This document shows positions 1-10,324 of a stretch of 64,000 nucleotides of DNA, in pieces. A program made the translations under genes and the position numbers. The DNA lies in assembly GCA_001599975.1 (NCBI GenBank), contig BCIO01000001.1, positions 744,001 through 808,000 of the forward strand, written 5' to 3'. The notes below the pieces were generated by a model, which saw only the letters and a list, made by a program, of their open reading frames with translations, was not told the origin of the DNA and made no database searches. Source of the stretch: Cystobasidiopsis lactophilus. Taxonomy: Eukaryota > Basidiomycota > Agaricostilbomycetes > Agaricostilbales > Chionosphaeraceae. The first letter of the stretch is position 1, and each line of letters opens with the position of its first letter.

Positions 1-1468
1 ATGAGTGGGCAGGGCAAAAACATACAACGACCTGGATACCGCTGATTTGGTTGTTGAAGGTGACCAGGGCGGCGGCGAAAGACCTCTTCTTATACCGGGT
101 AAGCATGGCCCACCAGCTCGAGGGGAGGGTTTTGTCGAGTTCGACTTGAGCCTTGCATTGGTAGTGCTCCTCACGGGCCAACAAGTGCTCAGGATCTCTG
201 GGGTCGGCGTGGAAGGTCTTGAAAACATGGAGGGCTTCGTCGCTGCGGTCATTCCACAGGAGCCATCGTGGACTACGCGATCCTGGGTGAGCGGCAATCG
301 AGAGAGGGAAGGGGGCGCTTGCTCACGATTCCGGAACGTAAAAAACCATGGCCAGTTGTGCGAAAGCGCCAATGCAGCCAAAGACGAGCGGAATGCGCCA
401 GTTGGACTCGAAAGTAGCGTAGCCGAAACCGACTTGCACCCTGCGCAGTTTTTGGTTGAGCCTGTGGCGCGCGGAGAAGACCGCGAGTGACACCGAGCTC
501 ACCATGCAGCAACGACGTATCCAATAATGAGCGAGGGACCAATGCCAGAGCCAAACTCTACGCCAAGCGGGAGTGAGCAGGGGTTTAGCCAGGATCAGGT
601 TCAGATCCCCACCTCCTCGGAAACCGTGTGGCGCGAGCTCCTGGACGTAGACGACGCCGTTGTTGACGCTACCCCAGGCACCGATACCCTGGATGGCACG
701 ACCAATGCACAACATGGCTGCAAGTGCGAGTCAGAGACTGGTAGAACATGAGCGCGAGCCGCCACTTACTGACGCTGGTCGACCCGCTGATGAGGCCGAC
801 GCCGAGCAAGGTGCACAAACCGGTCTGGACGAAGCCGATCTTTCGGCCCCATTTGTCGTTGAAGTAGGAGTTGATCCTGCAAGAGGAGTAAGCTGGCTGT
901 CCGAAAACAACAGTCGCCAGAAATAGAACTCACAGGACACCGATGGCGCCACCTGCGGAGATGAGACCGACAATGGCACCGATGAGAGAGCCGGCATTGC
1001 TGGCGGTAACGAGTTCCGGGAATCGGGCATAGAAATTCGCTTGTCCGAGCGTGGACTGCGCCAAGATCAGCGAGGGCCAGCTTCAGCTCGGCCAAGACTT
1101 ACACCGATAATGGCGTTGTTGTAGCTACACGTAGAGATTAAATTAGATAGGTATCATGGCTACAGCAGCGATGCTGAACTTGCCCAAAGTTGTAGGCTGA
1201 AGACTTGCGGTATCAGAAGGCATCCCCGGCAGTAATGAACAAGTAACGCGTACCAGCAGTGTAAGAAATCAACTGTGTTGACGGGGCATTAGGGAAGCCA
1301 ACCAAAGAGCAAAGCTAGGACACGCACAGAGGCCAACATCAACTTGCGGCTCAAGCCCTTGCGCTCCATCATCAAGTTCTCTTCTTCGATGGTGAGCTCA
1401 GAGGGCTTGCGGCCTATCGAGGTGTGCTCCTTCTCATCCTGGCTGTTGTTGTCGTGTATGGCCGACAT
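1..1468 (-). CDS. MFS sugar transporter, C-terminus cut off by window edge
   Basis: Major facilitator superfamily sugar porter, expected in the plasma membrane importing a hexose or disaccharide with protons. ATG at 1468 opens a hydrophilic N-terminus (MSAIHDNNSQDEKEH). Successive exons read GAIVGLISAGGAIGVL, then NDKWGRKIGF, the conserved DxxGRR/K loop after TM2, then GRAIQGIGAWGSVNNGV and FGCIGAFAQLAMVFYVPES, which continues as PRWLLWND. That is the sugar-porter PESPRWL motif at the end of TM6. The PES/PRW junction is a clean 54-base intron at 273-326. The reading ends inside the segment QISGIQVV at base 1, about TM7, so the C-terminal half lies outside the window. Sequence style resembles fungal lactose-permease-like porters; substrate is not predictable. 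Downstream on the same strand lie two hydrolase genes, with no visible functional link. Confidence 0.75.
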
Positions 1469-2372
1469 GTTTGCTGCGCGACGCGAACGGTACTGGAGCA
1501 AGCCAGCTCCTGCCCTCTTGTTGTGGGTAAAAGCTGGCGGGGCACCATGCCACCAGGAGATCGTGTACGATGCCTGGCAGCAAACGCGGGGCAGGAAGAA
1601 CTCAGCGTGCCCAGAGAGCTCGGCGGGAAATCCGGGGTTCACGCCAGGCCTCAGATCTCGACCATAAGCTTAGCTTTTCGGCTTCGCTAATAACGCGGGG
1701 ACGGCTCGAGAATGAATGGACAAAGAGGCAAAATAGTTGAGGATAACCATCGAGTCAGGCACGCACTTGGCGGAGAATCGTGGATCTTGGCTGGCACTCC
1801 CAAACCGGCTGCCGCTCGTGTACAGGCGACTGCAAGGACCCGCAACGGGCGAGCCGAGATGGCTCGGACTTTCGAAAACAAGTGAGGGGCGAAAGTGGGA
1901 ACGGCAGCAGCGAGATCAAATGAGGGGCAAGAGATTCGGAAGCGAGCGAAGCCGGCGGCAGCGTAGCGACACGAGCGAGCGTGGAAGCCAGTACAGAGAG
2001 CAAGGCTCGTTTACAAACGACGATGCAACTAGGAGCAACGCAAATTGACGAGCGAGTCCGCAAGACAACAATATGCATCCTGCATGAAATTTCGACACGC
2101 CAAATCCTCGCAAGGCTTGAGGCTGTGGCTTGCAAGCTGTCCACCAAGCTGGCGGGTCAGTTGGCTTCATGATTCGCTTTGAGTCGCCCAAGCAGGTCGT
2201 TGGAGTGCAAGAGAGGATGGTGGACGGCAGAGCAGAAGCAATGGCTCAATATTTTTTCAGCGGCACCACATTGGCATTGTCAGCTACCATTTTTGCCGAG
2301 CGTTGCCGAGCTTATCAATGATTGGCAAAGAGCCTTGTGGCAAGTGCGCGGTAGCGTGCAATCTCATTCTCA
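1469..2372. other. intergenic: 5' side of transporter, 3' side of hydrolase
   Basis: About 900 bases between the transporter start and the stop of the first hydrolase gene. Open frames here overlap one another on both strands, lack a recognisable motif and do not connect through introns. It should hold the transporter promoter. I see no clear TATA box or repeat. Confidence 0.5.
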
Positions 2373-3876
2373 TTATAGACGGGCCAACCCTGGGAGAATC
2401 CGACGATCGATGAACGACTTGAGGATGTGGTTCACTTCGTCGGCCTTCTCTATTGCGACCCAGTGCGACGCTTGAACATGCACGATATCCAAGGCGGGCA
2501 TTAGCTGCAACATGTAGTCGGTGTAGAGCGCCGGCACGCAGACTGAGAAAGGAAAGTCGCCACCCGCCCAACTTAGCGAATTCGCCGGACGACATGGATG
2601 CCAAAACGTACTGGCATCGCCATCCGTGGCAATAAAAAGCGAAGGAGCTTTGATGATAGGGTTCAGAGCTGCCGGACAGTCAGATGGTATTGGAGCTTGC
2701 AAATAAGGATGCTCCTCACATCTCTCCAGAGGGGCGTGCACGTTATTAACTATCGCTCGATACCAGTTAAGCATGGTGTCACTGTCGATCGGCCACGCCT
2801 TGAGGCAAGAACGCAGAAGAAAGGAAGTAGGAGTGGCCTACATGTCTCGCGAGATGAGGGCGCGGTAGGTGTCCATTTCCTGCCGCTCTCGTTATGATGC
2901 GTCCGGCTCGCCTCAAATCTAAAGTTAAGAGCATACCTCCTTTGTGAATATGGGATTCACTGGAGCAAGCCGGTTCGCCTCGATCCATTTCTTGGCTGCT
3001 TGTGGCTCGCCCATATGCTCTTGCCAAATTTGATAGTCACCAGTGAATACCAAGCTGAGAAACGAGTTGATCTGCCAGATCTCATCAAAAGCTGTCAGTT
3101 TCCCAAAAGCAGGGAGCGCTCACATTCTGCTTGATGTACTTGGTGGCGGGAGCGACTTGTCCGTCTTTCGGAAGCTCGCCCAAGTATTCGACATAACCTT
3201 GGGTCTGTCTGCCAATCTTGGTTTTTTGTGCTGCCAAGGACTTTGCCAGGTCGTAGTCCGCCTGTGCCAAAAAGAGCCTGAGTTCAGTAACCCCGAAGAG
3301 GAATCGGACCCACATTAGGCGGTATGTATCCAAGAGAGATCAGGCACACTCCCAAGCAGCGCTCTGGCTGCTTCATCTGAGCTGAGAACGGCAACCAGCA
3401 AGAAGAGCTTCGTACGTGAGTGTTCATGATTCGGCTTGCCGGAAGAACACCGAAATCGTGCCCGACGACGAACACTGTCGCCACCTTTTCGTGATCCAGG
3501 ATTTCAGACCTTATCGTTCGATCAGCTTGAGAGCAATCGAGGGCCAGAAAGCAGGACGAACAAGTCCGCGGTCATCTTGGTGGCTGCATAATCTCGAATA
3601 TCGCTGGGCTTGTCCGTATCACCCTGTAGATATAGTTTTGGCATCTTTAAGAGCTCGAGAGGGGTGAAGGTCTCCCACGTATCCAAGAAGGTCCGGCACA
3701 ATCAAGCCGTAGCCCAAGTCGCTGAAAAACGCGATTTGCTTGCGCCACTCGAACGAGCTCTCGGGAAAGCCATGAAGAAATAACAGCGTTGGGTTTACTT
3801 TTTGTGCTTGGGAGTACATATAAGAGTAACGGAAGCCTCGCGAAGTGGTGTAGGCATGCTTCTGAACCGTCGCCAT
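2373..3876 (-). CDS. alpha/beta hydrolase, epoxide-hydrolase-like (copy 1)
   Basis: Probable soluble epoxide hydrolase opening an epoxide to a diol, or a related hydrolase. ATG at 3876 begins MATVQKHAYTTSRGF. The oxyanion-hole motif HGFPES appears near residue 35, followed by EWRKQ and GLIVPDLLGY. After an intron the nucleophile elbow reads VVGHDFG, where Asp is the expected attacking residue of epoxide hydrolases. The last exon carries ASHWVAIEKADEVNHIL, whose His is the expected catalytic base, and ends RRILPGLARL. At least five short introns interrupt it. No signal peptide is apparent, so it is probably cytosolic. A paralogue lies directly upstream on the same strand (4146-5542) with the same motifs in the same order, so this is a tandem duplication. 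Haloalkane dehalogenase is a less likely alternative within the superfamily. Confidence 0.7.
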
Positions 3877-4145
3877 AATTGATAGGATCGAGCGGCTCGG
3901 GGTCGCAGGACAAGGCGTTGATGGAGTGGAAGTGGCACGGGAAGCGGGAGCAAAGGCAGAAGAGAGGTACGAGCAGCTAGCAAAGGCTCTGGCGGATCAC
4001 GAAAGAGAGGTGTGGGGTGCGGAAGCGAAGTTTAGGCGGCGGGAGCGGGTGGCGAATGTCCATTGGTCAAGGAGCGAGCGAACATCAAAGTAGGACATTG
4101 CAAGAGCTATGATTGAATGAGCGTCGGTGGAGACGCGTCAGCCGG

Positions 4146-5542
4146 CTACAAGCGAGGCCCTCCGGCAATGATGCGGCGCTCGATGAAAGACTTCAAGATG
4201 CGATTCACCTCATCGGGCTTTTCGAATACAGCCCAGTGAGTTGCCTCAACGTGATCAGTCTCCAGGTCGGGCATCAGCTGTGGCATGTAGCTGAACCGGA
4301 AACGTGTCAACTTGGAGGCACCAGGTGTGCAGCTGGCACTCACTCGAGGTAAAGCTCGGCCGGGCAGACTGTGTCATTGTCACAGCCGATGTAGAGCGAG
4401 GGTTGCTTCACGATGGGGCTGAGACCCTTCTCCAGTGGACCGTGGACGTTATTGACGGCGGCACGGTACCAATTCAGGTTGGTGTCACTGAGTCGCTCCG
4501 GTCAAATTGAGTACACCTCTAGTGGGGTTACTCACATGTCCCTGCGAATGAGCTTTTTGTAGTTGTCCAGCTCCTGATTGTGTCTCGACTTGAGCGGAAT
4601 GAATTTGTGCTTGAGCTGTTCTCACCTCTTGGGAGAGCACGGGATGAATGGGAGCCGTCAGGCCTTCGATTGCCCACGCTCTGGCCGCTCCAAGAGGACA
4701 AATGTGCTTCTTCCATAGGTCGTACTCGCTTGTGAACACCAGGCTCACGAACGAGTCGATCTGCTACAAATGTGAGCCCAAGCAAAACCAAGCCTTGAGC
4801 GCCACTGACATTCTTTTGGATAAGCTGGGTCGAAGGAGGAGGCTGTCCGTCCTTGGGCATCTCTCCAAAGAATTCAAAGTAGCCAGATGTCTGAAGGGCG
4901 GGTGACCATCGGCGTATTTCGACTGAACACGGCCAAAGGACGAACCTCGCGCCCGATCTTCGCCTTTTGGGCAGCCAAGACCTCGGTGAGATCAAATTCC
5001 ATTCCAGGGGGCAGATATCCAACTGAAATGATGACCAAGCCGAGACAACGGTCGCTCTGTCGGTCGGACAATCAACATGAACACACAACAATTTTACGCC
5101 CACTGAAAGAAGGATTAGAGCCTACATGAGTGTTCATGATACGGCAAGCAGGCAATACGCCCCAGTCGTGACCGATGACAACGACTTGCGCCAGATTCTC
5201 GTGGTCCAAGATATCCACCAAGTCTTGAGTTTGTTTCACAGCCGCGTAGGCTTGGATGTCAGTCGGCTTGTCGGTTTCGTCCTACGATCCGTGCGCGCGT
5301 AAGACTTGGCACGGCATCATTCAAGCGGACGGAGCGAAACGAACGTAGCCGAGCAAGTCAGGGACAATGAGGCCATATCCCAGACCGGAGAAGAAGTGCA
5401 CTTGTTTGCGCCATTCGTACTTAGACTCCGGAAAGCCGTGTAGGAGCAGCAACGTAGGCTTGTCGGCCTCGGCCTTGGAGACCAGGTAGGTGTACTTGAA
5501 GCCCCGGGACACAGTGTGCGAGCGCTTTTCGACAGGAGCCAT
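4146..5542 (-). CDS. alpha/beta hydrolase, epoxide-hydrolase-like (copy 2)
   Basis: Paralogue of the gene at 2373-3876. The start at 5542 gives MAPVEKRSHTVSRGFKYTYL. HGFPESKYEWRKQ holds the oxyanion hole and VVIGHDWGVLPACRIMN the nucleophile Asp. The C-terminal exon ATHWAVFEKPDEVNRIL supplies the catalytic His. Middle exons include GYFEFFGEMPKDGQ and SLVFTSEYDLWKKHICPLGAARAW, the cap region typical of epoxide hydrolases, and LNWYRAAVNNVHGPLEKG. Ends RRIIAGGPRL, almost the same tail as copy 1. Numerous short introns. The two genes are 269 bases apart in direct orientation. Different linker sequences (CDNDT here, TDGD in copy 1) suggest some divergence in substrate pocket. Substrate unknown; fungal homologues are often detoxification enzymes or act on fatty-acid epoxides. 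Confidence 0.7.
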
Positions 5543-5889
5543 GATCCTAAACCACAGCAAAGATGGTATGTGTCTATGTGTTAGGATGCAAGGTCCTCGA
5601 TTATTGGTGGTCTAAGAGGTTGGATGAGGCTAAGCTTCAAACATGGAGCCAAGTTCTCCACCCCGCCGCAGAGTCTCGATTCCGTGGGGATGCTGCATCC
5701 ATTGCTCTCGGGGGAAGGCATCAGTGATGGGAGAGGCAAATCAGAAGCAGATTGCTAAAGATCAAGGCAGGGCACAAGCTGGTGGTCGGAAGAGGAAGAC
5801 ATGAGAAGGGCGCAAGGGGGCCAAGCTCCATTTCACGTGCAAAGCATCCCTCTTCGCTCTATTCACGTATTGATTTTGCCCATTGGTTT
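5543..5889. other. intergenic: promoter of hydrolase copy 2 and 3' side of F-box gene
   Basis: About 350 bases with no coding frame I can support and no obvious regulatory motif. Confidence 0.4.
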
Positions 5890-7299
5890 TCACTGCGGGT
5901 CAACCAGGCTGACATGAACCGTGCTGAAGCCTCTGTTGTCAGGAGAGGCTTTCAATCGCGATACCTCCTCGAAAGCCAAGTATTTGCGGGCGCGGGAGCC
6001 AAAAGGCATGTGCTTGCTGTCAAATCCAATTAGCACACGAAGGGCGCGATTAAAACGAGACAGAGAACGAGCCCACCCTTGAGAGGCACCCTGCATGATG
6101 TCGTAGACGGTCTGCGGGAGGAGATAACGGACGTGAGATAAAAGAGGAGGAGAAAGAACCTGTGCTTGAACACCAGCAGCTTACAAGACCGTTGTAGGAC
6201 ACAGATCTGAGGACCTTGTCTCGAAGTTGAAACACAATGATCTCGTTCCCGTGACGATCGATGTGTGGCCTGAGGTGCCAGGAAATACGGCCACCAGAGT
6301 ACTCAAACCTGCAAGAACGCACTCCGCACTCATCCAACGACCAATCTCTGCGCTGTGAAGGGGGCTTACTGGAACTTCACTTTGTAAATGGGAGGGTAAA
6401 AGGCCAGGAGACTGGCCACGGCCCTGTGGCGACGCAGCTTGAGAATCTCCTGGTCAGCCTCGCCTTGGCGCGTGCCCATCTTGCCCAGCAGTCGTCGGTG
6501 GTAGCGAGGACCCATTTCGATCCTGTTGCTTTCAGCGTGCCAGTCGACCACAAAATTTGTGGCTCGGTCGTGGCTGATCGACAAGATTGGTGATATAGTG
6601 ACGGGGTCCGTTGGCGAGGAAGGAACAAGAGGAGTGCCATGCTCGCGCGTCAAGCCGTCGCTTTCCGCCTTCTTAGCTGCGCGCTTGAAGGAGATGATCA
6701 AGGACGTGAGTTCTTCAGGCTCCAGCGGCTTGATGGTGTCTTCCTCCTTGAACGGATCGCCGCTCGACACTGTGAACACGTTCGGCGCACAGCACGATCA
6801 AAACTGCAAGCTTGTAAGCGCGATAAGTCACCATACCTATGGCATATCGGTCGACCAATTCCCGGCACACGCTGCACTTAATGTAATGGCCAACGATGGC
6901 AGCGACGTTCAACCTCCATCCCAGGTATCTGTCTTTGCCAAAGCCAAAGTGATAGCAGAGCTGCTGCCAATCTCCCTCGCCGTACAGCTTTGCGAACGTC
7001 GAGCACGTCTGAGCGAAGGCCCAGTGGTCCGGCAGCGAGTGCAGTTTGCCCGCGATCTTGAGCAAGACCTCGACTGGGAGCATGGAGAGCGTCCTTGGCT
7101 GAGTCATAGAAGTGACTGACGCCAATGGAGGTCTAGCAGCGGCCGGAGGAGCGCTAGCAGCGGCGGAGGGAGCAGCTTTGGGGGTGGCGGCAGCGGCAGC
7201 GCTCGAATATCGGTGTTGGCAGCCATTTGGTGTCCTCGATTTGGCCGCTCGAGAGAAGGAGTCACACATGAGGGTCGTAAGGTGGCACATTGAGGGCAT
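5890..7299 (-). CDS. F-box domain protein
   Basis: Likely substrate receptor of an SCF ubiquitin ligase. The F-box reads LSMLPVEVLLKIAGKL then HWAFAQTCSTFAKLY, matching the LPxEvllxI...L...vckrf pattern. After it come GDWQQLCYHFGFG and a short Cys pair (CSVCRE). A second exon, spliced through an acceptor near 6769, reads SSGDPFKEEDTIKPLEP and continues with basic and mixed sequence to about 6366. A third contains FEYSGGRISWHLRPHID, and the last runs from TVYDIMQGASQGW to HVSLVDPQ, stop at 5890. No WD40 or LRR repeats follow, so the substrate-binding part is not a known repeat class. Two starts are possible: the frame opens at 7299, but an ATG at 7107 (MTQPRTLSMLP) puts the F-box right at the N-terminus and skips an Ala/Pro-rich stretch. 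It faces a splicing-factor gene 200 bases away. Confidence 0.65.
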
Positions 7300-7500
7300 G
7301 GGGAGGATGAACAGGGCAAAGAAGGTTCGTCACCGACTTCATTCGCGCATGAGCCTTGCACCCGCCACGAGCGCACCCTCAGTCATCACACACCCAGTAA
7401 GCATTCAAAGCAATCAAAGCCACCAGTTACGCATCGAAGCCAAAGCCAAAAGTCGCCGACCCGGGGCAAACTGCCTTTCTCTCTCGGCCCACCACCCAAA

Positions 7501-8645
7501 ATGCAGATGGATCCTCGAGAACCCCAGCGCGAGCGGTCGCCCAAGCGGGAAGAGGGCAGGGAAGATTCCTTCAAGCGCGACGAGCTGCCTCCGAGGGACA
7601 GGGACGACCGAGATGAGTTCCCATTTAAGCGCATTTGACGTTCGAAGGCTCATCGAGATGCTGCGCTCTACGCCCGCCGCCGCCGCCCCGTCGACCGGCA
7701 AACCACCCTGAGGCGCAGGAGAGCAATGTGGTGAGTGGCTTAGCCTATGGTAGATGGCTGCTTCAAAGGACTCACCCATGGGCCACAGCTGGGCGTTTTC
7801 GGCCTGAGCATCCGCACCCAAGAACGGGACCTCGAGGAGGAGTTCTTCAAGTCCGGCAAGGTCCAGAAGGTGCGCTTAGGTCTTCCAGTAGCTCATTGGC
7901 AGCTGCTTCAATCGTCGTACGCACAGGTCGTCGTGGTCTACGATCAGCGAGTGAGCGGCAGCCTCTAACTTTGCGCTCTGGTCTTTGTGCTCACCACGGA
8001 CTGTCTTCGCAGTCCCAACGCTCCAGAGGCTTCGGCTTTGTGACCATGGAGAGCGTGGAGGATGCCACCAGAGCCATCCGCGACTTGAACGGCTTTGTGG
8101 GTCAACCCGTTTTGCCACACCATCTGTCAATGGCTGATGTCGCAGCGGCGTTTTTGGTCCACAGGAGCTGCACGGCCGCCGCATTCGAGTCGATTACAGC
8201 GTCACTGCTCGCCCTCATGACCCTACTCCTGGCCAATGTGCGTGGCCCACCGTTCGAGTCAGAGCAAGACTAAATCTTTCGACGCTGGTGTACAGACATG
8301 GGCTTCGTGGACGACAAGGGCCGCGGTGCTCCTCCTCCTCGCCGTGACGACTACGGCCGTGGCCCACCGAGGGACAGCTACTACGACCGCCCCTCGTACC
8401 GCGAGAGAGACTCATACAGCGATCGCCGCCGCGATGACAGGGTTCGTGCTCCTGCCTTTCCAGACGCACCAAAGTCTGGCTGAAGGGTCCATGAGCAGGA
8501 CTATGATCGCCGCCCGCGATATGACGACCGCCGCAGGGACGACTCGCCACCTCGCCGCCGCCGCTCACCCTCGCCCAACGGCTACGGTGCCCCTCGCGCC
8601 TCCCGCGACCGCAGCCCGCCTCCCCCTCGCCGCGAGGAGTACTAG
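7501..8645 (+). CDS. TRA2-like RRM splicing factor
   Basis: SR-like RNA-binding protein expected in the nucleus as a splicing regulator. Exons join into one RRM: LGVFGLSIRTQERDLEEEF (RNP2 and helix 1), then VVVVYDQR, SQRSRGFGFVTMESVEDA (RNP1, core RGFGFV), then ELHGRRIRVDYSVTARP and HDPTPGQYMG. This last linker is diagnostic of transformer-2 proteins (human: RPHTPTPGIYMG). Both flanks are charged: N-terminal DPREPQRERSPKREEGR and a C-terminal RD/RS/RP-rich tail ending SPPPPRREEY. At least five introns lie inside the RRM and tail. The 5' exon is not settled: ATG at 7501 (or 7507) gives the RS-like N-terminus but needs a frame change, possibly a 41-base intron near 7617-7657, to reach the exon ending NHPEAQESNV. 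Confidence 0.8.
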
Positions 8646-9260
8646 GCTTCCCCTTCTTTGCATCCAGGTGTCTCCCGCCGACCTTTTATTTTGGAGAGGT
8701 AAAGAAAAGCAAGACTTGGGTTTCTTGAAGACGGAAGACTCGGAAGGAACCGAAAAATATCGTGAAGGCGCGAAGGCGAAAATTCTATGCAAAACCCCCC
8801 TTCTCAAAAAAAGCAATATCCTCCTCTTAAAGACCAAGAAGCCAAGCCCTCCTGTAACAAGCCAAGTCTCTTCAAGGCGGAAGGCGATTTTTGCTCGTGT
8901 TTCGCCACCCGCAAAAAAACCCCTTCGCCCGTTCTGCAAAATCGTTTCTTGGGAAGCTGTCACTTCATCAAGGCCGCACCTACTCGTGAAGCACTGCGTC
9001 AACGACAATTGACGCTACCCGGGTTTCAGTCAACGCCGCCACCGACTGCCATCATGATCTTGAACTTTGGGCCGGCTCTGGCCCTGCCTGGGTGGCGTTT
9101 GCTTGCAAGGGGCGCCAACCATAGTCAAAAGCGTGTAGTGTCCAGTTCAGAGCCACTCTGCATAAGCTGCATTCAGAATCAGTGGGACCACTTGGGGCAG
9201 GCCAAGTCGAAGCTGATGCATATAATAAATGACACGGCTTGTCCGGAGACAGCCACAAAA
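8646..9260. other. 3' region of the splicing-factor gene and promoter of the next gene
   Basis: Open frames run across this stretch but are A-rich, low-complexity and lack motifs, so I treat it as 3' UTR plus promoter. A TATA-like stretch CATATAATAAAT lies at about 9219-9230, some 35 bases before the ATG at 9261. One copy of a 24-base motif also found upstream of the ribosomal protein gene lies at 9091-9114. Confidence 0.45.
9091..9114 (+). repeat. 24-base motif, copy 1 of 2
   Basis: Begins GGTGGCGTTTGCTTG and ends AAGGGGCG. A second copy at 10120-10143 differs only by one C/T transition. Each copy lies roughly 170 to 205 bases before a start codon (9261 and 10325), so a shared promoter element is possible. 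Confidence 0.7.
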
Positions 9261-10034
9261 ATGCCTGCTTCGAGTGCAGACCATGTCTTTATGGCTTTTT
9301 TCGAAATGGAGGCTGTTCTTGACGACCGGCTCGAGCACTTGGCCTCGCCCAAAGCTCGCGAAAGCTCCCCAATGTCTCGATTCAAAGTTTCGAAGGCCCT
9401 CCTCGCTTGGAAAGCGCAGTTTTCGGACTATTTCGATATGTATAAACAGTACAGAGATGGTAATGACTACGGCGATCCACCCGCGGGCGAGATTGCCCGC
9501 TTCATGCTCGACCATCCCCTCCTTCCCGCATGTTTACTCCAGTTCTCTCGTCTCGTCCCGGACACCTTTTGGTTTCTCTATCTACGAGATGAGCTAAGGC
9601 TTCCATTGGGGGAGAGCGGGGCTCGCTGGCAGGAAACGTTCGGGGCGCTCGAGATGCGGAGCCAGCGGGCAGACGAAGGGGACCTGCTGGTGCCTGACGG
9701 GGCTTGGATTTCTAGTGCTGGGGAGTTGCGCGGCTGGCCGGAGTTTTCGATTCAGGCATGTTTCGTACGAACCTGATTCCTTGGCGACCATTAACCGATA
9801 TCGTAGGTTTTCCTGTCGCTGGAAGCGCTGGCAGCGTCCTCAGAGCACGGATTTTGGTGGTTCCTCTTTGTGGTTCAAAACAAGCTCCACCAGATCTGTG
9901 CCAGTGAGGTTTGTTCTGCTTACGCGCCTCGTGACTGATAGCAGCGAATAAAGGCGGCCACAAGCTCTTCGCTGCATCTACTACACCAAATTCTCTACTA
10001 CGTCTTCCCCCAAATCAGCCGGAGCAACTGTTGA
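9261..10034 (+). CDS. hypothetical protein, unrecognised family
   Basis: I do not recognise the family. ATG at 9261 sits in a good context (CCACAAAATG). It opens MPASSADHVFMAFFEMEAVL; the frame also extends upstream to an ATG at 9054, which I consider less likely. The first exon is amphipathic and aromatic (WKAQFSDYFDMYKQYRDG, LQFSRLVPDTFWFLYLRDEL) and ends EFSIQ. Continuing in a hydrophobic frame (VFLSLEALAASSEHGFWWF) requires a GC-AG intron, donor GCATGT near 9757, acceptor TAG near 9805. A second intron of about 40 bases precedes the last exon (RIKAATSSSLHLLHQ), which ends at the TGA at 10032-10034. Predicted length is about 230 residues. No signal peptide or cysteine pattern is seen; one or two hydrophobic helices are possible. 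Confidence 0.5.
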
Positions 10035-10119
10035 TAGGTCTATGATTCATCGTTTTGCCCGAGTCCAAGCTGGAGCGGGACCATGCGCAGTGGGCAAGAG
10101 CAAGACTTTGTAGGCCAGG

Positions 10120-10143
10120 GTGGCGTTTGCTTGTAAGGGGCGG
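10120..10143 (+). repeat. 24-base motif, copy 2 of 2
   Basis: Same as 9091-9114 with one transition. It lies about 180 bases upstream of the eL18 start codon, inside the putative promoter or 5' leader. Confidence 0.7.
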
Positions 10144-10191
10144 AACACAGGCAGCACTTGTATACAATGACTTCTATACTTCATTAATACC

Positions 10192-10260
10192 ATGGGCTTG
10201 GTCCTGAACGTCCTCGCCCGCCCCTCGGAAACAGAAGTCGAAATCTACCACAAGCTTTAA
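10192..10260 (+). other. possible upstream ORF of the eL18 gene
   Basis: A complete 22-codon frame starting ATGGGCTTGG and ending in TAA lies 64 bases before the eL18 start codon. If the transcript begins upstream of it, it would be an upstream ORF able to modulate translation. The transcript start is not visible, so this is only a possibility. Confidence 0.25.
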
Positions 10261-10324
10261 ATCGAGCGTGAGAAAGTTGGCCGAAAGCGTAATTTGCGAG
10301 GTTTGTCTGCATCGACGTTGAGCC

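Noticed and set aside
1-1468. Reading the first transporter as a pseudogene because its frames look broken
   Set aside because: The apparent breaks coincide with GT-AG introns, and joined exons restore family motifs such as PES/PRW.
8236-9012. 258-codon plus-strand frame over the splicing-factor 3' part
   Set aside because: Out of frame with the RRM and RS/RD tail, which read clearly in another frame; composition is repetitive Ala/Thr.
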